From positions 1,737,501 to 1,801,500 of the forward strand of contig NZ_FSQT01000002.1 of assembly GCF_900143515.1 (NCBI RefSeq): a stretch of DNA of 64,000 bases, written 5' to 3'. The DNA is from Micromonospora cremea (GTDB taxonomy: Bacteria; Actinomycetota; Actinomycetes; Mycobacteriales; Micromonosporaceae). Position numbers and translations under genes: made by a program. How positions within the stretch are numbered: position 1 is the stretch's first letter; the number at the start of each line of letters is the position of its first letter. The notes beneath the pieces were generated by a model. The model searched no databases. It worked only from the letters and a program-made list of their open reading frames with translations, and was not told the origin of the DNA. Positions 25,094-33,614 of this stretch are shown in pieces.

Positions 25094-28000
25094 GTCGCTC
25101 TTCCACGCCGGGTTCCCCGGCCGGCCGTCCGGCCGTGCCGGCAGGTCACCGTGCGCAGTCGTTTGACTACACCGAATCCGAGGACGAGGTGGCGCTCGAT
25201 CCCGCGCTGGTGACCTCGCCCGGGCATGGTGCGGTCGGGGTCTTCCAGGCCCCCCGGCCGGTGCCCCGCCGGACGCCGCCTGCCGAGCCCAGCGCGGTGT
25301 CCGGCGAGAACGCCGACATCGACTCCCCGTTCCTGGATCTCTTCGGCGCGTCCCGGCCCGGCGCGACGCGTGCCGTGCCGGCCGGCCCGGCGCAGCGGGA
25401 GCAGCCGGCGATCCCGCAGCAGCAGCACGCCACCGAGCCGACCCGGCCGGCCCCCCGGGTGCCGGACCGGGCACCCGACCTGGCACCACCCTGGACCCCC
25501 GACGACGCGTCCACCAGCAGCGGGGCGCCCGTCGAGCCGCGGCGCGGCGGCGGCAACCCGGCCGCCGAGTCCCGGGTGCCGCACCAGGCCGGCGACCGGC
25601 TGCCGATGCTCCGGCCACCGGCCGAGCCCGAGCCGATCGCCGGGGCTGCGCCGACGTCGTCGTCGAGCACCGATGCGACGACCCGACCGTCCAGCGCCGG
25701 GCCGGCGGGCCGGCGGGCGATACCAGCGGCCGGGCCGGCCAGCGCCGCCCCGACGGACCGGCCAGCCCTGGAGCGCGCGCCGCGCCGCGCCACCGGGACC
25801 GACCCGGCACGGCCGGGACCGGTCGGCGCGGAGCCGACCGGGCGCGAGATCGCCCCACCCCGACAACGGGCCGTGAGCCGGCAGGACCGGCCGACCCGGC
25901 CCGCCCGGGTCCGCGCCCCGAAGATCAAGTTCGGGGACCGGGACCCATCCGTCGAACTGGCCATCACCGAGATCGCCGGGCACCTGACCTTCACCCCGAA
26001 CACGGTCACCGCCTGGTACTGGCTGCCCGAGGTGCGCTGGGCGTTCCGGCCGGACGCCGAACGCGAGGCGCTGCTCTCGGCGATCTCCGAGCAGTACGCC
26101 GGCCTGGCCGGCTTCCGGCTGCACCTGCGCCGCACCACCCGGCCGTTCCCCGCCGACGAGTGGGCCCGCACCATCGACGCGCACACCCCGGCACCGCTGC
26201 CCGACGTGCCCGGCACCACCGGCTGGGCCGACCACCTGGTCGCCGCCCAGCGGCACCTGATGGCGGTCAACCACGCCGAGGGGCAGACCTACCTGGGGGT
26301 CACCTTCGCCCGCCGGTCACTCGGTGACTCGCTCACCGAGCGGTTGCTGCGCACCTTCGGGCGCGGCACCGCCGACGGCGAACGCCGCAAGCTGGGCCGC
26401 ACCGTGGAGCAGTTCGACGAGGTGCTCGGCGCGTTCGGCATGCGCGGCCGGCGGGTCACCGCCCAGGAGCTGGAGTGGTTGCTCTACCGCTCGGTGGCGC
26501 TGTGCATGGCACCTCCGGGCACGCTCTCCCCGGTGACCAACGGTCGCTGGGAGCGCGGTGACCTGCTCGCCCTGACCGAGCAGGTCGAGCGCTACCGCAC
26601 CCCGTACGGCTCGACCGTGAAGCTCGTCAACCGGATGACCGGCGAGGAACGGCACGTCGCCGTACTCGCCGTCGGCCGGATGGAGCCACTGGAGATCCCG
26701 GAACGGCACGAGCCGTGGCTGCACTTCCACGAGCGGTTGCAATGGCCGATGGAGATCTCCACCCGGGTCGACATCCTCGGCTCCGGCGACTCGTTCCGCA
26801 ATCTCGAACACCGGCTGCGGATGATCCGCTCCCAGCAACTCGACTACGCCGAGCACGGCATCGACGCGCCACCCGAGTTGGAGCGGCTGGCCAAGCGGGC
26901 GCTGGTGATCGGCGACGAGATGACCACCGGGCTGCCGGTCGACTCGGCCCGCGCCCACGGCTGGCACCGGATCGCGGTCGGCGGCCGGACCCGGGAGGAG
27001 TGCCTGGAGCGAGCCCGCCGGCTCATCCAGCTCTACTCCCGGGAGCTGCGCATCTCGCTCCAGCACCCGAAGAACCAGGACTGGCTGGCCCGCGAGTTCA
27101 TCCCCGGCGAGCCGATCGCCAACACCGGCTACGTCCGTCGGATGCCGGTCCCGCTGCTCGCCGCCGCGCTCCCCCAGGCCGCCTCCAACGTGGGCGACCG
27201 GCGGGGTGACCTGATCGGCCGGACCGCGGGCACCTGCCGCCGCCCCGTCTTCCTCGACCTGCACTTCCCCATGGAGGTGCGGGAACGCTCCGGGCTCGCG
27301 GTCTTCGTGGCGGAGCCGGGCGGCGGCAAGTCGACCCTGCTCGGCGCGCTGGGCTACCTGGCCGCGCGTCGGGGCGTCCAGGTGACCCTGCTCGACCCGT
27401 CCGGGCCGCTGGCCCGCCTCTGCGCCATGCCGGAGCTGCGGCCGTACTCCCGGGTGCTGAACCTGACCGGCTCGGAGCACGGCACCCTGGCGCCCTACTC
27501 GCTCATCCCGACGCCGCTGCGCAGTGAGTTCGGCGCCGGCGCCTCCGGCGACCGGGAGTTCGAGATCGCGGTCTCCAATGCCCGGGCCGAGCGCCGGATG
27601 CTCGTCCAGGACATCTGCATGATGCTGGTGCCGCCGCAGGTGGCCCGTGAGGCGTCCACCGCCACCCTGTTCCGGCATGCGGTCCGCCAGGTTCCCGCCG
27701 AGGAGACGTCCACGCTGGACGACGTGGTGAGCTGCCTCGGGCAACTCGACGACGACGCCGGCAAGGAGCTGGCGAACCTCCTGCTGGACACCGCCGAGAT
27801 GCCACTGGCCATGCTCTTCTTCGGCCGACCGCCGGAGGGGCTGCTCGGCGCCGACGCCGCGCTCACGGTGATCACCATGGCCGGGTTGCGGCTGCCCGAC
27901 CTCAAGATCGAGCGCGAGTACTGGTCCGCCGAGGAGGCACTCGCCCTGCCGATGCTGCACACCGCGCACCGGCTCGCCGTCCGTCGCTGCTACGGCGGGT

Positions 28001-28488
28001 CGATGTCGTCGCGCAAGCTCGTCGGCCTGGACGAGGCGCACTTCATGGAGGGCTGGCGGTCCGGACGATCGTTCCTCGTCCGGCTCGCCCGGGACTCCCG
28101 CAAGTGGAACCTTGCCGCGCTGGTCGCCTCCCAGAACCCGCGCGACATCCTCGGCCTCGACGTGCAGAATCTCGTCTCCACCGTCTTCGTCGGCCGGATC
28201 GCCGAAGACGCCGAGATCGCCTCCGAAGCGCTGCGGCTGCTGCGGGTGCCGGTCAACGACGGGTACGAAGCCACCCTGGCCTCACTCTCCGCCGCCGACA
28301 CCAGCTCGGCCGCCCGCCTCGGCTTCCGCGAGTTCGTGATGCGCGACGTCGACGGGCGGGTGCAGAAGGTCCGCGTCGACGTCTCGTACGTCGAAGGGCT
28401 GCTGGACCACCTCGACACGACGCCCGCTGCGATCGCCGCGGCGGCCGGAGTGCTGCCGAGCATCCCCCTGCCGGATCTGGAGGCGTGA
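25090..28488 (+). CDS. VirB4-like secretion ATPase
   Basis: The 1132-residue protein is the energising ATPase of the T4SS-like operon. Residues 1-270 are disordered, rich in Pro, Ala, Arg and Gln. Then comes a VirB4-type N-terminal domain (VELAITEIAGHLTFTPNTVTAWYWLPEVRW), and from about residue 735 a RecA-like domain: Walker A AEPGGGKST (about residues 741-749) and Walker B LVGLDEAHFM (about 978-986) with an arginine/glutamine-containing motif after it (LAALVASQNPRDILG). These motifs are intact, so it should hydrolyse ATP, unlike the FtsK-like protein downstream. The start is ATG 25090; the stop is 1 bp before the next ATG. The long disordered head is unusual for VirB4. Confidence 0.85.
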   Translation: MSRSSTPGSPAGRPAVPAGHRAQSFDYTESEDEVALDPALVTSPGHGAVGVFQAPRPVPRRTPPAEPSAVSGENADIDSPFLDLFGASRPGATRAVPAGPAQREQPAIPQQQHATEPTRPAPRVPDRAPDLAPPWTPDDASTSSGAPVEPRRGGGNPAAESRVPHQAGDRLPMLRPPAEPEPIAGAAPTSSSSTDATTRPSSAGPAGRRAIPAAGPASAAPTDRPALERAPRRATGTDPARPGPVGAEPTGREIAPPRQRAVSRQDRPTRPARVRAPKIKFGDRDPSVELAITEIAGHLTFTPNTVTAWYWLPEVRWAFRPDAEREALLSAISEQYAGLAGFRLHLRRTTRPFPADEWARTIDAHTPAPLPDVPGTTGWADHLVAAQRHLMAVNHAEGQTYLGVTFARRSLGDSLTERLLRTFGRGTADGERRKLGRTVEQFDEVLGAFGMRGRRVTAQELEWLLYRSVALCMAPPGTLSPVTNGRWERGDLLALTEQVERYRTPYGSTVKLVNRMTGEERHVAVLAVGRMEPLEIPERHEPWLHFHERLQWPMEISTRVDILGSGDSFRNLEHRLRMIRSQQLDYAEHGIDAPPELERLAKRALVIGDEMTTGLPVDSARAHGWHRIAVGGRTREECLERARRLIQLYSRELRISLQHPKNQDWLAREFIPGEPIANTGYVRRMPVPLLAAALPQAASNVGDRRGDLIGRTAGTCRRPVFLDLHFPMEVRERSGLAVFVAEPGGGKSTLLGALGYLAARRGVQVTLLDPSGPLARLCAMPELRPYSRVLNLTGSEHGTLAPYSLIPTPLRSEFGAGASGDREFEIAVSNARAERRMLVQDICMMLVPPQVAREASTATLFRHAVRQVPAEETSTLDDVVSCLGQLDDDAGKELANLLLDTAEMPLAMLFFGRPPEGLLGADAALTVITMAGLRLPDLKIEREYWSAEEALALPMLHTAHRLAVRRCYGGSMSSRKLVGLDEAHFMEGWRSGRSFLVRLARDSRKWNLAALVASQNPRDILGLDVQNLVSTVFVGRIAEDAEIASEALRLLRVPVNDGYEATLASLSAADTSSAARLGFREFVMRDVDGRVQKVRVDVSYVEGLLDHLDTTPAAIAAAAGVLPSIPLPDLEA

Positions 28489-28489
28489 C

Positions 28490-30514
28490 ATGGCTAGGGC
28501 CCGTGTCAAGGTCCTCGGTCGAGCCGTCTGGGCCCGCCGCAGGCCGACCAGGGGCCTTGACATGGGCCCTAGGGCCCGGGCACGGATCGCGTCGTTTCTG
28601 CTCGCCCTCGGCGTACTGGCCGGGGCCTCCCTCACCTGGCCGCTGATCGGCGCCGAGGCCGCTGCCGCCGCCCCGCCCGCCGCCCGGGCCCGGGCCGACC
28701 TCTGCACGACGCAGGAGTGGCAGGCCGACTTCCGGGCCTGCGTGGCGAAGCTCAAGGAGGTCAGCGAGGACGAGGTCACCTGCCGAAACGCACCGACCCC
28801 CGGCACTCCCGACTCGGGTCTCGCCGGCTGGTTCGCGGCAGCGCCACCGGCAGAGGCGGCGAACGGAGTCGCCGGCCGCTACAGCCTCTACGGCTACGCG
28901 GGTTACAGCTATACCACCTACGACATTGACGGTGGCTGCGCGTCAAGTGTGCTGCATCCGGATTACAAGTTCACGACGACCGTCGCCAACGGCGAATTTA
29001 TGGTCGCCACAGCAGTTATCGGGGCCTCCAACGCGCTAAGAGAAAGGGCTTGGGACCCACGCTCCATGTGGGGTTGGGCCGACCCCTTGGTCGAGCAGGC
29101 GACCAAAGCCGTGTATCAGAAGGTGTTCAGCGTCTTCGGCATCATCACCCTTTGCGTCGTTGGACTCTACTTGCTGTGGCGCTCCCGCCAGTCGGACATG
29201 AGCAACGCCATGACCACCGCCGGTTGGGCTCTGTTCGTGATGGTTGCGGTCACCGCGTTGGCTGCCTGGCCGGTGAAATCAGCGAACATCGCCGACAGCA
29301 CGCTGATAACCACCCTCGGCGTCGTACACGACGCAGTCGGCCCTCAAGCGAAGACTCCAGAGCCAGGTCGATGCATCGATCCCACTCGGTGCGAAGACCG
29401 ACGCACTCCCGCAGCTCGCGCCAGCGACACGGCCACGGAAACGATGCTCTATCGGAACTGGCTCCGTGGAATCTTGGGTTCGTCAGACAGCGAGACCGCA
29501 CGCAAGTACGGCCCCGCGCTCTACGATGCCAAGTCGCTCTCCTGGGAGGAGGCTCAGAAGCTGCGCGCCAACCCGGCCACCCGGGAGGCGACGATCAAGG
29601 CCAAGCAGCAGCAGTGGGCCCGGGTGGCTCAGCAGATCCAGACCGAGGACCCGGAGGCGTACGAGTACCTCCAGGGTGTGCGGGACATGGAGCGGGTGGG
29701 CGCTGGGTTCATCGCGGTGCTGGCGTCGGTGTTGTTCGCCATGTTCGATCTGACCGCGTCGCTGCTGGTCCTGCTGGGCTTCCTGATCTTCCGATGGGCG
29801 GTGATCGCGGCGCCCATCCTGGGCACCGTCGGTCTGCTCCGACCGGCGAGCGCCGGGCTGCGGCGGCTCGCGAACGCCGTGGTCGCCGCGGTCTTCAACA
29901 TCGCCATCTTCGGCACCGGGGCGGCGATCTACCTGTTCGCGGTCGACCTGATCATGAGCACACCCACCCTGCCCGGCTGGCTCCAGGTGGTCCTGGTCTG
30001 GCTCTGCGGGGTGGTCGGTTGGCTACTGCTGCGGCCCTACCGGCGGATCACCCAGCTCGGCGGCAAGGACAGCAGCGAGGCGGTCAGTTCGGCCGGATCC
30101 TGGCACCGCCGGTTCTTCCGGGACATGCGGACCGCAGCGCGGCTGGACGTGGCGGAGCCGGGCGGCACGGCGGAGCCGGTGGGGGGCCGCCGCCGCTCAC
30201 CAGTGGCGGAGCAGACCACGCTGCGCCCGGAGGCGCGGCGAGAAGACCCGGTCCTGGCACCGACCGCCCCGGTCGAGGGCCGGCGTTCCGACGCCCGACG
30301 TCCGGACGGTCAGGAACGCGCGGACGACGTGCCGAAGGAGGAGACCGGGGACCGGGACCGGCCGGTCGCACCTAAACCCCGTCGCCGACAGCCAGCGAGC
30401 TGGACCGAGCCGGACGTGCCGGCGGAGAACCCCTCGTTCGTGGTCTACCGACCCGGCTCCGCCGAGCGTGCGCCGGACCGCACCGGACCACGGGTGCGCA
30501 CAGAGGCACGGTGA
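28490..30514 (+). CDS. VirB6/TrbL-like polytopic membrane protein
   Basis: The 674-residue protein has a signal-like first helix (RIASFLLALGVLAGASLTWPL), an extracellular Cys-containing region of about 130 residues, then a helix cluster (VFSVFGIITLCVVGLYLLW, WALFVMVAVTALAAWPV), a second soluble loop (residues ~265-400) and five closely spaced helices. A basic disordered tail of ~150 residues follows. This fits VirB6/TrbL channel proteins. The first ~25 codons lie in a palindromic repeat (28494-28572), so the original start may be the ATG at 28562. The segment at about 28900-29500 has clearly lower GC than its flanks. The stop overlaps the next start (GTGA). Confidence 0.7.
   Translation: MARARVKVLGRAVWARRRPTRGLDMGPRARARIASFLLALGVLAGASLTWPLIGAEAAAAAPPAARARADLCTTQEWQADFRACVAKLKEVSEDEVTCRNAPTPGTPDSGLAGWFAAAPPAEAANGVAGRYSLYGYAGYSYTTYDIDGGCASSVLHPDYKFTTTVANGEFMVATAVIGASNALRERAWDPRSMWGWADPLVEQATKAVYQKVFSVFGIITLCVVGLYLLWRSRQSDMSNAMTTAGWALFVMVAVTALAAWPVKSANIADSTLITTLGVVHDAVGPQAKTPEPGRCIDPTRCEDRRTPAARASDTATETMLYRNWLRGILGSSDSETARKYGPALYDAKSLSWEEAQKLRANPATREATIKAKQQQWARVAQQIQTEDPEAYEYLQGVRDMERVGAGFIAVLASVLFAMFDLTASLLVLLGFLIFRWAVIAAPILGTVGLLRPASAGLRRLANAVVAAVFNIAIFGTGAAIYLFAVDLIMSTPTLPGWLQVVLVWLCGVVGWLLLRPYRRITQLGGKDSSEAVSSAGSWHRRFFRDMRTAARLDVAEPGGTAEPVGGRRRSPVAEQTTLRPEARREDPVLAPTAPVEGRRSDARRPDGQERADDVPKEETGDRDRPVAPKPRRRQPASWTEPDVPAENPSFVVYRPGSAERAPDRTGPRVRTEAR
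28494..28572. repeat. Palindromic element family C at the 5' end of the VirB6-like gene
   Basis: CTAGGGCCCGTGTCAAGG (28494-28511) is complementary to CCTTGACATGGGCCCTAG (28555-28572) at 17 of 18 positions, with a 43-nt centre. It covers codons 2-28 of the annotated reading frame. Confidence 0.8.
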
Positions 30515-31068
30515 CAGTGATGCGACCGGCTCTGGAGTTCCTGTTCACCCGGGTCCTGCGGTCCCGGCTGGGGGTGGCGCTGGTGATCGCGGTGCTCGTC
30601 TTCGGCGTGCTCGGCGCGGCCCGGCTGGTGTCCGGCCCCGCCGATCCAGCGGGGGGGTTGAGCAGTCGTCCGGACAGTCCGATCACCACCGTGGACCCGA
30701 CGGCCGGCGACGATGGTGCGATCTCCACTGAAGCTCCGCCCTCGCCGGTGACCCGGCCGGGCGACCGCACGCCCGAGCAGACCGCCGACCGGTTCACCGC
30801 GGCCTGGATCGGTCGCCCCGGGATGACCGCCGAGCAGTGGCAGGCCGGCCTGCGACCGTTGTCCACAGCGGCGCTGACCGAGAAGCTGGCCGGCGTCGAC
30901 CCCGCCGGTGTCCCGGCCGAGGAGGTCGCCGGCCCCCCGGCGGTGCGGGCGCGCACCGAGACGTTCGTCGAGGTGCTGCTGCCCCTCGACACCGGCCGGC
31001 TCCGGCTGGAGCTGGTCGCAGCGGATGACGGCTGGCTGGTCGACGTGGTGGATTGGGAGCGGCAATGA
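30511..31068 (+). CDS. VirB8/TcpC-like membrane-anchored protein
   Basis: The 185-residue protein has a short cytoplasmic N terminus, one membrane helix (LGVALVIAVLVFGVLGAARLV), a Pro/Ser/Thr linker of about 45 residues and a C-terminal domain of ~105 residues with the helix-strand pattern of NTF2-like folds (TPEQTADRFTAAWIGRPGMTAEQWQAGL... LVAADDGWLVDVVDWE). Gram-positive conjugation proteins TcpC and VirB8 share this layout. GTG at 30511 overlaps the preceding stop (GTGA), and its own stop overlaps the next ATG. The name is inferred from topology and position. Confidence 0.6.
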   Translation: MTVMRPALEFLFTRVLRSRLGVALVIAVLVFGVLGAARLVSGPADPAGGLSSRPDSPITTVDPTAGDDGAISTEAPPSPVTRPGDRTPEQTADRFTAAWIGRPGMTAEQWQAGLRPLSTAALTEKLAGVDPAGVPAEEVAGPPAVRARTETFVEVLLPLDTGRLRLELVAADDGWLVDVVDWERQ

Positions 31069-32237
31069 AAGCCGGCAGCGGCGCCGCCCTCCGCCGACCG
31101 GTACGGGTCGGTGTGATCGCCACAATCCTCACCGGGGTGCTGCTCCTGCTCTGCTGCACCGGGGGGACAGCGGCGTTCTTCCTCAGCGGACTCGGCGGAG
31201 AGGCGGAGGACGGGGACACGCTGGCCGGCTGGGGCTGCGGCCCGGTCCGCCCGGTGGACATCGCCGGCGAGTTGCCGCGGTTCACCGAGTACGGCGACGC
31301 GCAGGTCCGCAACGCCGCCATCATCATCAAAGTCGGTCAGGACCTGGGGGTGCCGTCGCGGGGCTGGGTGATCGCCCTGGCGACCGCGATGCAGGAGTCC
31401 GCCCTGCGCAACCTGGCGAACAGTGGCGTGCCCGCGTCACTGGCCCTGCCGCACGAGGGCGTCGGCGCCGACCATGACTCACTGGGCCTGTTTCAGCAGC
31501 GGCCGGGGTGGGGCACCGTCACCGAGCGGATGACCCCCGCGTACACGGCCCGCAAGTTCTACGAGAAGCTGGTCAAGATGCGGAGTTGGCAGCGCCGACC
31601 TCTCACGGTGGTGGCGCAGCAGGTCCAGATCAGCGCCTATCCGGACGCGTACGCCAAGCACGAGGAGTTGGCCAGCCGGATCGTCGACGCGCTGGCCGGT
31701 GGCGCGGCGCGCACGATCGAGATCAACGGCAAGGCGGTGTGCAACGCGGCCGAGCGCGGCCAGATCGCCGCCTCAGGCTGGACCGCTCCGATTCCGGGCG
31801 ACGTCGGCTCCGGCTTCCGTACCAGCAGCCGACCCAGCCACAACGGGGTGGACATCGGGGCGGCCAAGGGCACCGAGATCCGTGCCGCCGCCGCCGGTCG
31901 GGTGCTGGTCGCCCGCTGCGACCCGGACGACCGCGGCCGGGAGGACTGCGACGTGGACGGGCACCCCGGCAAGGGCGGCTGCGGCTGGTTCGTCGACATG
32001 CTGCACGCCGGTGGCTACATCACCCGGTACTGCCACATGGTGGTCCGTCCCCGAGTGTCACCCGATCAGATCGTGCCGGCCGGCGAGGTGATCGGGCAGG
32101 TCGGCAGCAGCGGCAACTCGTCCGGCCCGCACCTGCACTTCGAGGTGCACCTGCGCAACGACCGCACCAGCCGCGGCGCGATCGATCCGGTCCCGTTCAT
32201 GCGTGAGCGGGGCGCCCCGCTGCGCAGCGCGGAGTGA
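31065..32237 (+). CDS. Bifunctional wall hydrolase: transglycosylase-like plus M23 peptidase
   Basis: The 390-residue protein has one N-terminal membrane helix, a lysozyme-like domain (VGQDLGVPSRGWVIALATAMQESAL, with Glu111 in the place of the catalytic glutamate, and DSLGLFQQRPGWG) and a C-terminal LytM/M23 domain. Zinc ligands are visible as HNGVDIG (His259, Asp263) and HLHFEV (His356, His358), and both further His/Cys pairs of the family (YCHM) are present. Such a VirB1-like enzyme opens peptidoglycan for a secretion apparatus, as in Gram-positive conjugation systems. ATG 31065 overlaps the previous stop (ATGA). Confidence 0.88.
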   Translation: MKAGSGAALRRPVRVGVIATILTGVLLLLCCTGGTAAFFLSGLGGEAEDGDTLAGWGCGPVRPVDIAGELPRFTEYGDAQVRNAAIIIKVGQDLGVPSRGWVIALATAMQESALRNLANSGVPASLALPHEGVGADHDSLGLFQQRPGWGTVTERMTPAYTARKFYEKLVKMRSWQRRPLTVVAQQVQISAYPDAYAKHEELASRIVDALAGGAARTIEINGKAVCNAAERGQIAASGWTAPIPGDVGSGFRTSSRPSHNGVDIGAAKGTEIRAAAAGRVLVARCDPDDRGREDCDVDGHPGKGGCGWFVDMLHAGGYITRYCHMVVRPRVSPDQIVPAGEVIGQVGSSGNSSGPHLHFEVHLRNDRTSRGAIDPVPFMRERGAPLRSAE

Positions 32238-32250
32238 GGCCACCACGGGC

Positions 32251-32850
32251 ATGACCGGACCGCTGCCGGACCCGTTCGCCGACCAGCCCGACTGGGCGCC
32301 TCGGCCACCCCGACCACTGGCGATCGTGCCGGCCACCGAACGGGTGGAGCTGCGCGGGCGACGGGTGCTGGTCGGGCTGCCGGGGCTGGGCTGGCGGGGC
32401 GACCTGCGCGCGGACGACCGGGTGGTGCAGGGCGCCCGGACCTATGTGCCAGTGATTCCCGAGCACGAGTGGTACCGAGCCGAGGCCGACCAGGTCGAGG
32501 TGTTCGCGCCGCTGGTGCCGGTCGATCGGGTCTGGGTGGAGACGGTCGGCGATCGGCCGGGGACGGGCGACACCCGGGGCAGCGGTATCCGGCTGGTCTC
32601 GCTGGACGGCCCGTCCCACCGGTCCCCCACACCGGTCTTCGAGGCGGATGCCGTCACCGGGCGCCGGGTGGTGCACGTCGATGGCGGTCTGGAGCACCGC
32701 GACCTGCGGGCGGTGACCGAGACCTACTCGGGTGCCGAGGGGGACATCTGCGTCCGGATCGCCCCCGAGGTGGAGTGGTACCGCTGGGCCTGGCGAGGCC
32801 AGTCACCCACAACTCTGGAGGTTCCCGTCCATCTGCTGTGGATCGAATGA
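32251..32850 (+). CDS. Hypothetical soluble protein of the T4SS-like operon
   Basis: I do not recognise this 199-residue protein. It has no signal peptide or membrane helix and is rich in beta-strand-like Val/Arg stretches. Two similar segments, PVIPEHEWYRAEADQVEV and VRIAPEVEWYRWAWRGQ, suggest two related halves, each with an E-x-E/H-WYR motif. The ATG at 32251 lies 13 bp after the hydrolase stop, so it belongs to the operon. It may be a cytoplasmic accessory subunit or substrate; nothing in the sequence decides. Confidence 0.65.
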   Translation: MTGPLPDPFADQPDWAPRPPRPLAIVPATERVELRGRRVLVGLPGLGWRGDLRADDRVVQGARTYVPVIPEHEWYRAEADQVEVFAPLVPVDRVWVETVGDRPGTGDTRGSGIRLVSLDGPSHRSPTPVFEADAVTGRRVVHVDGGLEHRDLRAVTETYSGAEGDICVRIAPEVEWYRWAWRGQSPTTLEVPVHLLWIE

Positions 32851-32852
32851 CG

Positions 32853-33410
32853 TTAACCTAGCTTGGCTCCACCACAGACACGCCAGCCTTCCTGCTGTTT
32901 GACATCGAACTGCCACCTGTCAGTCACGCTCTGCTGGACTCCATCGACAGTGGCGCTGCGTCGAATGCCCGTCACAACCGAAGCAGCATTACCCTGCCTG
33001 CTGACGTCGAGGCTGCCCCAACTGACCAAGATGGTGACTCCGAGTTGCTGCTCGCGTGCAACCAAGTCAGTCCGTAGCGATCGAAGCGCCTCCAACTCTG
33101 TACCGGCCTTACAGGTGAAGAGATCAGCTCTCGTGTCGTTCCGATCTACGAGCAACGCCCGCAAATAGTTGTCAACGACCACATCGGGCGCGCTGCGGTC
33201 CGGGGCGGCAGCCCGGTTGTAAAGCACCACCCCTGCGATGATCCCGCTCACCAACAGCAGGGCGAGCACGCCCCCGACCACCGTCAGCACGGTCCGCGCC
33301 CGGCGGCGTGGCCGCTGCGGCGCTGGCGCGGCCGGGGCCGGCGGCAGCTGCTCGGACGGCGTCCGCTGGGCCGGTACGCGGGAGACCTGGGAACCGGCGG
33401 GGGGCTGCAC
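32853..33410 (-). CDS. Single-pass membrane protein, reverse-oriented in the operon
   Basis: The 185-residue protein has a Pro/Arg-rich cytoplasmic N terminus, one helix (VLTVVGGVLALLLVSGIIAGVVLY) and an extracellular domain of ~115 residues with two Cys (LFTCKAGTELEAL, WRVCGGAKLG), an NTF2-like pattern seen in many actinobacterial surface proteins. GTG at 33408-33410 is chosen because AGGAGG (33419-33424) lies 8 nt upstream; the earlier GTG touches it. The gene runs against its neighbours, and its 3' two thirds have lower GC and a different codon choice, which suggests later insertion. The function is unknown. Confidence 0.65.
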   Translation of the reverse strand: MQPPAGSQVSRVPAQRTPSEQLPPAPAAPAPQRPRRRARTVLTVVGGVLALLLVSGIIAGVVLYNRAAAPDRSAPDVVVDNYLRALLVDRNDTRADLFTCKAGTELEALRSLRTDLVAREQQLGVTILVSWGSLDVSRQGNAASVVTGIRRSATVDGVQQSVTDRWQFDVKQQEGWRVCGGAKLG

Positions 33411-33614
33411 TGATTCCACCTCCTGAAGCTAACGGCTGGACGCCCCGGAGCCAATGCCTCAAGTCCAGCGGATCGTGACGGACCCCTCCCCACCGGTGAC
33501 ATCCCCGACAACACCGGCGCAGCGCCGTGGCACCTCCCGGAGGAGCGGCCCCGGCTGGGATACCGTCTCTGCTCAGGGAGGGGTTGCCAACCTCGGGCAG
33601 AGGGGGTGGACGCG

